From SIG607 sp045614505 (GTDB taxonomy: Bacteria; Bacillota; Clostridia; Oscillospirales; Acutalibacteraceae): DNA of 26,124 nucleotides. Within the stretch, counting starts at the first letter, position 1. Each line of letters starts with the position of its first letter. Position numbers and translations under genes: made by a program. Positions 7,748-15,015 of the stretch are shown here, one piece after another. The stretch spans positions 1 to 26,124 of the forward strand of contig JAZLDA010000016.1 in assembly GCA_045614505.1 (NCBI GenBank), given 5' to 3'. The notes under the pieces were generated by a model, which ran no database searches, was not told the origin of the DNA, and worked only from the letters and a program-made list of their open reading frames with translations.

Positions 7748-7920
7748 TTATTTTTGCAAAATTTAATTTAAAATTTAATATCTCCCGTTTTCTTCGATTT
7801 TCTTTCATTTTCTCGTTTTTGCTCACTTGCGATTTTTAAAATTTCCGAACCCCTAGTTCCTAGCTTCTAGCCCCTAGAGCCTAAATCCTCCCTATTCCCT
7901 AAATCCGAAGGCATTCATTT
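7748..7920. repeat. Non-coding stretch with degenerate CTAG-type tandem repeat
   Basis: There is no gene here. Between about 7850 and 7912 the sequence repeats a drifting 7-9 base unit (CCCTAGTT, CCTAGCTT, CTAGCCC, CTAGAGCC, CTAAATCC, CCCTATT, CCCTAAATCC). It is pyrimidine-rich on this strand. The rest is T-rich. Nothing else was recognised. Confidence 0.45.
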
Positions 7921-8060
7921 GCGAAGTAAATTTCATAGCCGAAGGCTATTTAATATTTTAATGAAATATTGCATAAGCCTAAAGGATTATTGCATTATGC
8001 AATATCTACACGATATGCAATACCCTTGCAAGTATGAAATATTCACTTTCGGTGAATGTT
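7921..8060. repeat. Hairpin-rich palindromic patch (REP- or MITE-like)
   Basis: Several perfect dyads follow one another: ATAGCC-GAA-GGCTAT (7935-7949), an outer ATTTCAT/ATGAAAT pair (7930-7936 with 7961-7967), ATATTGCATAA with its exact complement (7966-7976 with 7995-8005), TATTGCAT-T-ATGCAATA (7988-8004), and ATTCAC-TTTCG-GTGAAT (8041-8057). The word TATGCAATA recurs near 8013. No ORF is present. The pattern resembles dispersed palindromic repeats of clostridial genomes, but copies elsewhere cannot be checked here. Confidence 0.5.
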
Positions 8061-8100
8061 CTAAATCAAAAGCCACCCGGATGGGTGGCTTTTGATTTAG
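8061..8100 (-). terminator. Terminator of the beta-galactosidase gene
   Basis: A perfect 18-bp stem (8061-8078 with 8083-8100) has a four-base loop. The lacZ stop codon (8097-8099) is inside the stem arm. The T-rich part is the stem's own TTTTGATTT. Confidence 0.85.
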
Positions 8101-11075
8101 ATACTAATAGTATATACAAAATGAATTTTCTTTTCAGCTAAGCGATACTTTTCTTCAAGCATAGGACCGCAGGAGTGACTGCCTATACCCGAAGACTTGT
8201 AGTCTATTCTTACATAGGTAGCCTTGCTGTCACCGATTTCGTCGGTGTGTTCAGCCGCCATTATCTGGTCAATGTTGTACTGAGAAACACTTGCTTCAAA
8301 GGTATCTTCGGCACTGAATGTGATTTTATCCTCAAGGGTAAGCTCTCTTACCTTAATATGGTTTCCGTGCTCCTGTGGACGGATATAGTTTACATATTCG
8401 TCTTTTGCTCTGCTCACATAGAAGTCAAGAGCGCAGTTGTGGTAAAGGTCACAGTAGCTTTCCTCAGGACCCATACCGAAGTAATCGAATTCCATATTCT
8501 TATTCTTAAAGGCAAATTCAAAGCCCAAACGCTGCAGCCAGATACTGTTTTCTCTTATGTTACCGTCAAGCTCCACCTTAACCGTACCGTCTGCGCCTAC
8601 TGTATAAGAAAGGCTGTAACGGAATATGGGAGCGCGGGAAATGGCAGCAACAGAAGCATTAAAGGTGATTTTATTACCGTCGATTTTACTGTCATAAACA
8701 TTGTACCAAGTATAATCGAGGTTTTCACCCGCCCAGATATCAACCTTATACCAGCGTGCCCTCAAATTTCGCTCGTTGTCTGTAAATGCTCTGTAGAGGG
8801 AAAGCTCGGTAGGAGCATAAAGCTGTTCCTTGCCGTCAATTACCATGCTTTCAATATTACCGGTCTGCTTATTGAAGCCGTATTTGAAATTTTTACCCTG
8901 CGCATATATGAAAGTTCCCTCTTCGTATATCTTAGCTTCTCCGTTAATGTCCGCAAGGATGCTTTCCTTTTCGGTTTCAATTTCCTGCTGAAGCGTACCA
9001 AGCTCGTTGCCGTTTATATCAGTAAGTGTCATATTCACGGTGCAGGCATACTTGCACACATCAGGGAATACAGCAGTAGTTTCAATAACTCCTCTTTCGT
9101 GAGGCAGCACATCAAGAGTAACTGTATTCTGCTCTAATACCTCGCCGTCACAGGAGAGAACATAGGTAAGCTTATATTCATTAAGGTTGGTAAAGTCAAA
9201 ACGGTTTTCTACAGTGATTTTGCCGTTTTCGTACTTAAAGCGGAAGGGCGCATAGGCTGTCTTTGCTTCAAGAGAGCCTGCCTTAAAGCTTCTGTCGGCG
9301 AAAACAAGACCGTCACAGCAGAAGTTACCGTCGTGGGTTAATTCACCCTCAAAGTCGCCGCCGTACTTCTGTACGCCGTCAACAATAACGGTATGGTCGC
9401 ACCATTCCCAGATACATCCGCCTACAAGGGCAGGATTACTATAGAACTTCTCCACATAATCGAAAATGTCTCCGGGGCCGTTGCCCATAGCGTGAGCGTA
9501 TTCACAAAGGAAAATAGGCTGGTTAACAAGATTAGTGGAAGCCCAGCGTTCAATCTCAGACTGAGGAATATACATTCCCGAATGGAAATGGGGTCTTCTC
9601 ATATCGACAATTGCCTTTTCGCGACTCCTTACAGCCTGCTCGTATTTCTCCTGCGCTTCCTCTACGCCCTCGTTTTTCTTTTTAGCAAGCTCAAGCTCTT
9701 CCGTTGCTTTTACAAAGTTCTTATCCCAACGGTGGAAAGCACGGGAAGCATCCTCGCAATGATAAAGGCGCTTATGCTCAACGGTGCTGAGCCACTCCAG
9801 CATTGCAATATGGTTAGGACCGTGACCGCTTTCATTTCCTGTTGACCACATAAAGATGGAAGGATGGTTTTTATCTCTGTGGTAGGCTCTCTGCATACGC
9901 TCCACGTGTTCGTCCTTCCATTCATCCATAGAGCAGGGCCATTCGCCACTTTCAACATCATAGCAGTACGGAACAAAAGCGTAACGTCTTACAAAACCGT
10001 GGGTCTCAATATCGGTTTCCAGCACCACATAAAATCCCATTCTGTCACAGAAATCAAGAAATCTGGGAGTGGGAGGATAGTGAGAGGTTCTGATTGTATT
10101 GATATTCAGTTCCTTCATTAATTTAAGGTCGTTTATAATATCCTCATCGGTCATAACCCAAAGTGTTTCGGGGTTGGAATCGTGATGATTTATACCCTTT
10201 AATTTAACCGACACACCATTTACAAGGAACTCGTTTTTATCGGAAATTTCGTAAGTCCGCAGTCCTACGTTTTCAAAAATTATCTCCCCTGCTTTTTTCA
10301 GTTCAAGCTGATAGAGATAGGGCTTTTCGGCGTTCCATAAAACAGGATGGTCAATCTTAACGGTTGCCACGCCGTCCTTGTCGGTAACGGTAGCACCAAT
10401 AACCTCACCCTTGTCGTAAAGGGTAACAAATGTATCGGGAGCGGTTTCAACTATTACTGTGTCGTTGTTCTCGGTAACAACAGAAAAATCAACAATATGA
10501 CCTTCGGGACGCTCAAGTACATAGACATCTCTGAAAATACCGTTACAGCGGAAGAAATCCTGGTCTTCAAGATAACTTCCTACGCACCACTTATATACGG
10601 CAACTCTTACAGTATTTTTCCCTGCGTTGACAAAAGGGGTAATATCAAATTCAGCCTGCAGGTGACTGCCCTGAGTAAAGCCTACATATTCACCGTTAAT
10701 ATAAAGAGCGGCGCAGGAGGAAACACCTTCCATAACAAAGTATGCCTTTTTATTTTGGTCGGAAATTACAAAATCCCTTTCATAAATACCTACAGGGTTT
10801 TCAGGAAGAACATATGGAGGGTCAATGGGGAAAGGATAGTTAATGTTGCAGTAATTAGGATTTTCATAGCCTGTGTTCTGCCAGGTAGAGGGAACCTTAA
10901 CCTTGTCCCACTTTGAAATCTTTCCGCCAACATCTACAGCATCACTGTTTTTATTGTAATAAAAGCGCCAATCACCGTTTAAAAGGTTATAAACAGCCTC
11001 GCCCTCAGGAATATAAAAAGCTCTCTGAGGCAAACGGTTTTCGCTTGTTTTGTCATATCTTTCATAGAATCGCAT
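8097..11075 (-). CDS. lacZ: Beta-galactosidase, glycoside hydrolase family 2 (LacZ type)
   Basis: The 992-residue protein has the LacZ domain order: an N-terminal jelly-roll sugar-binding domain (about 1-190), Ig-like domain (about 195-275), TIM-barrel catalytic domain (about 280-590), a second Ig-like domain, and a C-terminal beta-galactosidase small-chain domain. Catalytic features are visible: TIRTSHYPP (H332), acid/base E415 in STGNESGHG, and nucleophile E525 in FLCEYAHAMGNG. It should hydrolyse beta-D-galactosides such as lactose. No signal peptide is seen, so it is cytoplasmic. Between the two catalytic glutamates, around residues 445-490, lies a charged, helix-prone insert rich in E, K, A and Q. 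The start is the ATG at 11073-11075, with GAGGTG six bases upstream; an upstream in-frame TTG lacks such support. No permease or lac regulator is adjacent. Confidence 0.94.
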   Translation of the reverse strand: MRFYERYDKTSENRLPQRAFYIPEGEAVYNLLNGDWRFYYNKNSDAVDVGGKISKWDKVKVPSTWQNTGYENPNYCNINYPFPIDPPYVLPENPVGIYERDFVISDQNKKAYFVMEGVSSCAALYINGEYVGFTQGSHLQAEFDITPFVNAGKNTVRVAVYKWCVGSYLEDQDFFRCNGIFRDVYVLERPEGHIVDFSVVTENNDTVIVETAPDTFVTLYDKGEVIGATVTDKDGVATVKIDHPVLWNAEKPYLYQLELKKAGEIIFENVGLRTYEISDKNEFLVNGVSVKLKGINHHDSNPETLWVMTDEDIINDLKLMKELNINTIRTSHYPPTPRFLDFCDRMGFYVVLETDIETHGFVRRYAFVPYCYDVESGEWPCSMDEWKDEHVERMQRAYHRDKNHPSIFMWSTGNESGHGPNHIAMLEWLSTVEHKRLYHCEDASRAFHRWDKNFVKATEELELAKKKNEGVEEAQEKYEQAVRSREKAIVDMRRPHFHSGMYIPQSEIERWASTNLVNQPIFLCEYAHAMGNGPGDIFDYVEKFYSNPALVGGCIWEWCDHTVIVDGVQKYGGDFEGELTHDGNFCCDGLVFADRSFKAGSLEAKTAYAPFRFKYENGKITVENRFDFTNLNEYKLTYVLSCDGEVLEQNTVTLDVLPHERGVIETTAVFPDVCKYACTVNMTLTDINGNELGTLQQEIETEKESILADINGEAKIYEEGTFIYAQGKNFKYGFNKQTGNIESMVIDGKEQLYAPTELSLYRAFTDNERNLRARWYKVDIWAGENLDYTWYNVYDSKIDGNKITFNASVAAISRAPIFRYSLSYTVGADGTVKVELDGNIRENSIWLQRLGFEFAFKNKNMEFDYFGMGPEESYCDLYHNCALDFYVSRAKDEYVNYIRPQEHGNHIKVRELTLEDKITFSAEDTFEASVSQYNIDQIMAAEHTDEIGDSKATYVRIDYKSSGIGSHSCGPMLEEKYRLAEKKIHFVYTISI

Positions 11076-11100
11076 ATAAAGCACCTCACCTTTCAAGGAA

Positions 11101-11129
11101 ATTATATATTAGAGACCATTAAAAATCAA
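11101..11129 (-). promoter_or_regulatory. Sigma-A promoter of lacZ
   Basis: On the minus strand TTGATT (11129-11124) and TATAAT (11106-11101) are 17 bases apart, just upstream of the lacZ ribosome-binding site. The leader is very short. Confidence 0.8.
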
Positions 11130-11197
11130 GCATAAAACCATAAATGCAAAGAAAAAAGAATCTTTTGCGTAAAAATAAGCAGGTTTCAGTTTTTGTC

Positions 11198-11212
11198 TTA
11201 GTTATTAACTAA
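11198..11212. promoter_or_regulatory. Perfect dyad between lacZ and the zinc-ribbon gene
   Basis: TTAGTTA-T-TAACTAA is a perfect inverted repeat directly before the -35 box of the plus-strand gene. Outer bases TTGTC and GACAA extend the symmetry. It is a plausible operator; no regulator is encoded next to it. Confidence 0.45.
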
Positions 11213-11213
11213 A

Positions 11214-11242
11214 TTGACAAAATGTCTTTTTGGTGCTATGAT
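11214..11242 (+). promoter_or_regulatory. Sigma-A promoter of the zinc-ribbon protein gene
   Basis: TTGACA (11214-11219) and TATGAT (11237-11242) have a 17-base spacer, about 45 bases upstream of the ATG. Confidence 0.8.
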
Positions 11243-11286
11243 AATAATCGGTATAATTAAAACCACTATTCAGGAGGAAATTTAAA

Positions 11287-11919
11287 ATGTTTTGTAGTCA
11301 ATGCGGCAAAGAAATGGAAAACACAAACTCGTTCTGTCCCTATTGCGGTCAGCCTGTAGCAGAGGCACAGCCTGCGCCGGCTTATGAAAATACGCAAATG
11401 CCCAATGAGTATCCCCAGAGCGCGCCCCAAGAAACTCCCGCTCAGTATCCTCAGGGCCAGCCTTCACCCTATCAGCAGGTAAACTATGTACCCCAATACA
11501 CCACTCAGCCTGCACCCAAAAAGTCAAATAAAGGACTTATCCTCGCCATAGTTCTTCCCTGCGTCGCAGTTTTTATCGTTATTGCTATACTGCTTTCTTC
11601 TTTCATCGGTAAAGGCAGTGAGAAGGCTCAGCTTCAGAAACAGTTGCTTCGTGACTGGAGCAGAGTTGAATCCAACGATGGCACTTATTACACTTTGCGT
11701 TTAGACTTTGATGACGACGAAATAGAATACATTTTCGACAGCACCTACGTCGACAGAACCATAGCAACCTATGAGTATGAAGTGGTTTCGGGGGACACAA
11801 TAAGAGTCGAAGGCTTTGGCACAGTAAAGATTAAATTTAATGACGACAAAACAATGATGACCTTCACACCCTCCATAACCGACACACAGTCGAGTGAAAA
11901 TTGGTTCAACTTTGATTAA
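11287..11919 (+). CDS. Zinc-ribbon single-pass membrane protein with extracytoplasmic beta domain
   Basis: The 210-residue protein has an N-terminal zinc ribbon with four cysteines (C3, C6, C17, C20: CSQC and CPYC). A Pro/Gln/Ala/Tyr-rich linker (about 25-75) and one transmembrane helix (about 82-107: GLILAIVLPCVAVFIVIAIL) follow. The outer domain of about 100 residues alternates polar and hydrophobic residues in a pattern suggestive of a small beta-barrel (WSRVESNDGTYYTLRLDF, TVKIKFNDDKTMMTF). Such zinc-ribbon membrane proteins are common in Clostridia and are mostly of unknown role; sensing or scaffold roles are guesses. The start has AGGAGG (11272-11277) nine bases upstream. It is a single gene with its own promoter and terminator, divergent from lacZ. 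Confidence 0.85.
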   Translation: MFCSQCGKEMENTNSFCPYCGQPVAEAQPAPAYENTQMPNEYPQSAPQETPAQYPQGQPSPYQQVNYVPQYTTQPAPKKSNKGLILAIVLPCVAVFIVIAILLSSFIGKGSEKAQLQKQLLRDWSRVESNDGTYYTLRLDFDDDEIEYIFDSTYVDRTIATYEYEVVSGDTIRVEGFGTVKIKFNDDKTMMTFTPSITDTQSSENWFNFD

Positions 11920-11921
11920 AG

Positions 11922-11956
11922 AAAATCGCGGTACATTTTGTTGTACCGCGATTTTT
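11922..11956. terminator. Bidirectional terminator (zinc-ribbon gene / amidohydrolase)
   Basis: AAAATCGCGGTACA pairs with TGTACCGCGATTTT, followed by T bases on both strands. The amidohydrolase stop (11955-11957) overlaps the end of the hairpin. Confidence 0.9.
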
Positions 11957-12746
11957 ATATTCCAAGTAATTTTTCTGCATTTTTGTGGGTTATTTTCTCC
12001 ATATCTTCATCCGAAAGATTTAAGGAACTGAGCAGACGCATTTCCATTTCTGCTGTATGCCAAGGGGTATCGGTACCGAAAAGCAATTTATCGGTGCCGT
12101 GTTTTTCTATGATTTTTTCTGCATAATATTTAGGCATAGTGCCGTATCCAAATGATGTATCAAAGTAAATATCCTCGCCGCAAAGAAGTTCTATAACCTC
12201 TTTACCGCAGTCCACACCTCCCCAGTGAGCCGCAATAACAGGGGAAGAAAACCAGTTAAGCGCTCTCGCCATTTTTTCGGGAGTTGCGCCATAAGGCGGC
12301 GCAAAGCCGTAATCAACACCTGCGTGGAATACGGTTATAAGAGAAAGCTCTGATATTTTTTTATAAACGGGTTTCATTTTAATGTCGTCCACATTAAAGC
12401 CCTGATAATCGGGATGAAGCTTTACGCCAAGAAGCCCTAGTTCCTTTATTCTCTCCAGCTCTTCCATTATATTTTCACTATAAGGAAAAACCGAGCCTAA
12501 AGCAAATATATCAATATTATTGTTAACAGAAGCCGCAAAATCATTTACACTTTTTTGCTGATGGGCATTTGTGGCAATACTCATCACCACCGATTTATCC
12601 ACACCCTGTTCTTTCATTAATTTCTTTAATCCCGAAAGAGTGCCGTCGGTATTAGGTATAAGACCTCCCGAAGCAAAAGCCAGTTTATCGATAGCTTTAC
12701 CCGCTATTTTGTCGGGAAAGCAGTGTGTATGAAAATCAATAAGCAT
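11955..12746 (-). CDS. Amidohydrolase family 2 metal-dependent hydrolase
   Basis: The 263-residue TIM-barrel hydrolase has the N-terminal metal motif DFHTH, VKLHPDYQGF in the middle, FHAG and AAHWGG as later histidine sites, and LLFGTDTPW near the C-terminus carrying the catalytic aspartate. This set fits the amidohydrolase_2 (PF04909-like) group, which hydrolyses or decarboxylates small organic substrates; the substrate here is unknown. The start is the ATG at 12744-12746 with GGTGAT upstream. An in-frame start further upstream would add residues not seen in the family and run into the promoter. It is monocistronic and convergent with the zinc-ribbon gene. Confidence 0.87.
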   Translation of the reverse strand: MLIDFHTHCFPDKIAGKAIDKLAFASGGLIPNTDGTLSGLKKLMKEQGVDKSVVMSIATNAHQQKSVNDFAASVNNNIDIFALGSVFPYSENIMEELERIKELGLLGVKLHPDYQGFNVDDIKMKPVYKKISELSLITVFHAGVDYGFAPPYGATPEKMARALNWFSSPVIAAHWGGVDCGKEVIELLCGEDIYFDTSFGYGTMPKYYAEKIIEKHGTDKLLFGTDTPWHTAEMEMRLLSSLNLSDEDMEKITHKNAEKLLGI

Positions 12747-12776
12747 TTCTATCACCAAAACCAAAATTTCGAAAGT

Positions 12777-12805
12777 ATTATACACCTATTTTTTCCGCCA
12801 ATCAA
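12777..12805 (-). promoter_or_regulatory. Sigma-A promoter of the amidohydrolase gene
   Basis: On the minus strand TTGATT (12805-12800) and TATAAT (12782-12777) have a 17-base spacer, about 30 bases before the start codon. Upstream, 12806-13040 is AT-rich with no gene seen. Confidence 0.82.
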
Positions 12806-13042
12806 GTATTTAAGCATATGTTTAAATTTTAATTTTTAAAGACCGATTGGTATTTTTTTGTAAGGTAAGGGCAAACTGTAAGAGGAAAAATAAAGGAGTA
12901 ATTGCTATCTCTATTATCAACGACGTTCTAGGAAAATAGGCTGTAAAAAATATTCCGTTCCACCGACACTCATTTTGTCCACAAAAAAATAACATCGGCA
13001 ATAATGAATATCCGATCCGTCAGGTATTAATGTTTATAAAAA

Positions 13043-13069
13043 AATGCGGCAAGGAAATCCTTGCCGTAT
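13043..13069 (-). terminator. Terminator of the small membrane protein gene
   Basis: On the minus strand ATACGGCAAGGA pairs with TCCTTGCCGCAT (one wobble), followed by a run of seven or more T bases. Confidence 0.9.
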
Positions 13070-13074
13070 TTAGT

Positions 13075-13287
13075 TTATTTCTTTGCAGTTATTAAGATAA
13101 ATAGCATACTCGACAAAAGAAAAGCTCCCAGAAGCAACAAAAAAATTCCTGCTGTGAATATAAGAGCGCGCAGAATTTCATCCATGAGAAAAATAGCACT
13201 GATACCCAGCGCAATAAAAAGTATGCCCGATACCACCGCGCACACGGCAGAAAAAATAATAAGTAATTTCGAAAAATTCTTTTTCAC
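13075..13287 (-). CDS. Small two-helix membrane protein, function unknown
   Basis: The 70-residue protein is almost entirely hydrophobic, with a lysine-rich N-terminus (MKKNFSK), two predicted transmembrane helices (about 8-33 and 40-66) and a short AKK tail. It starts at a GTG (13285-13287) with AAGGAGGG six bases upstream and is followed by a strong terminator. These signals support a real gene despite its size. No family was recognised. It is divergent from the asparagine-synthetase-like gene. Confidence 0.72.
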   Translation of the reverse strand: MKKNFSKLLIIFSAVCAVVSGILFIALGISAIFLMDEILRALIFTAGIFLLLLGAFLLSSMLFILITAKK

Positions 13288-13312
13288 TTTATACCCTCCT
13301 TACTGATTAATA

Positions 13313-13341
13313 TTGACACATACCGTAATTTTTATTCTAAA
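13313..13341 (+). promoter_or_regulatory. Possible promoter of the asparagine-synthetase-like gene
   Basis: A consensus TTGACA (13313-13318) is followed 17 bases later by a poor -10 (TTCTAA). TCTAAAT lies nearby. The start codon is about 40 bases downstream. Confidence 0.45.
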
Positions 13342-13379
13342 TAAATTGGCTGTTGAATAAAGTCGGAAAATGTGATAAA

Positions 13380-14969
13380 ATGCAGTTAATAAAATATGCT
13401 GACATTCGTCAGCCTGAGAAGGTTTGTTTAATGTTACATTTAAAACACTACAGCGGTCATATCCGCAATCACAAAGCACTTTGCAATGAACTTAATATTA
13501 CTGATTTTAATGACAGAGCAGAGCGGGAAGAAGCCATTCTTTTAGAAGCCTTTAAAAAATGGGGAGGCGAAATAGGACTTCATATTCACGGTATGTTTGC
13601 TCTTGCTATCTATGACGACGAACAAGACATACTTTTCTGTCTGCGCGACCCTTTCGGCACTAAGCCCTTTTATTACTATGAAACAAAGGACGGCAGACTG
13701 CTTTACTCCACCTCTATCAGAGAAATTATGGAGCAGGATGGCTTCGAAAAAGAGCTTAATGACAGACTTCTTCAGATATATCTTACAATGACCTATACCA
13801 CAGGAGAAGAAACCTTCTTTAAAGGAGTTAAAAAGCTTCTTCCCGGAAGATATCTTATCCGCAAAAACGGAAAAACCGAAATAACGCGCTACTGGAAGCC
13901 CACCTTTAACCCCGACAACAGCAAAACCAAAAAAGAGTGGGCTGAGGAAATTCACAGCACCCTTAAAGAGATTATGACTGAAGTCAAGGACGAGGACGAA
14001 TATGTAGAAAGTTTCCTTTCGGGAGGAGTTGACTCTTCTTATGTTCTTGCTATGTCGGATGCAAAGTTTGCCAATTCCTGCGGCTACGATGACAGCCGTC
14101 TTGATGAATCGGGTCTTGCAAAGGAAACTGCAGATATTTTAAAGAGAAAATTCAACCGCTGTCTTATCACACCCGAAAAATACTTTGAGGCAGTGCCTTA
14201 TGTTATGTATAATATGGAACAGCCCCTGGGGGATGCCTCTGCCGTTGCCTTTGCGCTGGGTTGTGTTGCAACTGCAAAGAACACTAAAATATGTTATTCC
14301 GGCGAGGGCGCTGACGAATTCTTCGGCGGATATAATATGTATCGCAACGCTCCTCGCTATGGGGACAACCTTAAAACCTTTTATGTAGGCAACACCAATA
14401 TTATGAAAGAGGATGAAAAGAAAAAAATCCTCAAAAAGTATTATGAGGATTTTCTGCCTATTGACCTTGTAAAGGATATTTATGAGGAAAACGAGGCGCT
14501 TGACCCTCTTTCAAAAATGACCGATGTTGACATTCAGGTATGGCTTGAGGGCGATATATATCTGAATGTAGACAAAATGAGCCGTGCGGCAGGTCTGGAG
14601 ATACGTATGCCCCTTACCGATATGCGTATTTTTGATATAGCTTCAAGGATACCCGCTCATTTAAAAGTCAACGATGAGCAGAACAAGGTTGCTCTGCGCA
14701 CCGCCGCCGCAAAGGTACTCCCCGAGGAAATTGCTTTCAGAAAAAAACTCGGTTTCGTCGTTCCCATTCGTATGTGGATGGCGGACGAGAAGTATAACGC
14801 TGATGTTCGGGCAAAGTTTAAAAGCGAAATCGCTGAGAAGTTCTTTAACCTTGATGAAATCAATGCTATTTTCGATGATTACATCGGAGGAAACAGTGAC
14901 AACTGGCGCAAGGTCTGGACTATATACACCTTCCTTGTGTGGTACGAAGAATATTTTGTCAAACGCTGA
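13380..14969 (+). CDS. Asparagine synthetase B-like protein with shortened glutaminase domain
   Basis: The 529-residue protein has a synthetase half like AsnB: the PP-loop SGGVDS (214-219) for ATP, VMYNMEQPLGDASA, and SGEGADEFFGGYN (307-319). Its N-terminal half starts only at the segment equivalent to about residue 70 of AsnB (SGHIRNHKAL, then HGMFALAIYDDEQDILFCLRDPFGTKPFYYY). The first part of the class II amidotransferase domain is absent, including the nucleophile Cys2 (AsnB begins M-C) and its early glutamine-binding loop. In its place is a short leader MQLIKYADIRQPEKVCLM. It probably adenylates a carboxylate and adds ammonia, or another amine, without hydrolysing glutamine. The start is the ATG at 13380; the ribosome-binding site is weak (GGAAAA). 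An in-frame TTG at 13353 also exists. No remnant of the missing domain was seen upstream. Confidence 0.85.
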   Translation: MQLIKYADIRQPEKVCLMLHLKHYSGHIRNHKALCNELNITDFNDRAEREEAILLEAFKKWGGEIGLHIHGMFALAIYDDEQDILFCLRDPFGTKPFYYYETKDGRLLYSTSIREIMEQDGFEKELNDRLLQIYLTMTYTTGEETFFKGVKKLLPGRYLIRKNGKTEITRYWKPTFNPDNSKTKKEWAEEIHSTLKEIMTEVKDEDEYVESFLSGGVDSSYVLAMSDAKFANSCGYDDSRLDESGLAKETADILKRKFNRCLITPEKYFEAVPYVMYNMEQPLGDASAVAFALGCVATAKNTKICYSGEGADEFFGGYNMYRNAPRYGDNLKTFYVGNTNIMKEDEKKKILKKYYEDFLPIDLVKDIYEENEALDPLSKMTDVDIQVWLEGDIYLNVDKMSRAAGLEIRMPLTDMRIFDIASRIPAHLKVNDEQNKVALRTAAAKVLPEEIAFRKKLGFVVPIRMWMADEKYNADVRAKFKSEIAEKFFNLDEINAIFDDYIGGNSDNWRKVWTIYTFLVWYEEYFVKR

Positions 14970-14973
14970 AAAC

Positions 14974-15009
14974 ACGGCGGCAGGAAAATCCTGCCGCCGT
15001 TATTATTAT
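14974..15009. terminator. Terminator between the asparagine-synthetase-like gene and yitT
   Basis: ACGGCGGCAGGA and TCCTGCCGCCGT form a 12-bp GC-rich stem with loop AAA, followed on the plus strand by TTATTATTAT. It may serve both convergent genes. Confidence 0.88.
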
Positions 15010-15015
15010 ATTCTG

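Noticed and set aside
8175..9137. Long plus-strand open frame antisense to lacZ
   Set aside because: It is a shadow of the well-supported lacZ frame; no start signal and no family resemblance. The same applies to 9393-9845 and 10347-10916.
12890..12950. AAAGGAG followed by a short frame (ISIINDVLGK-like)
   Set aside because: No valid start codon at the right distance and a stop after about ten codons; at most a decayed gene start.
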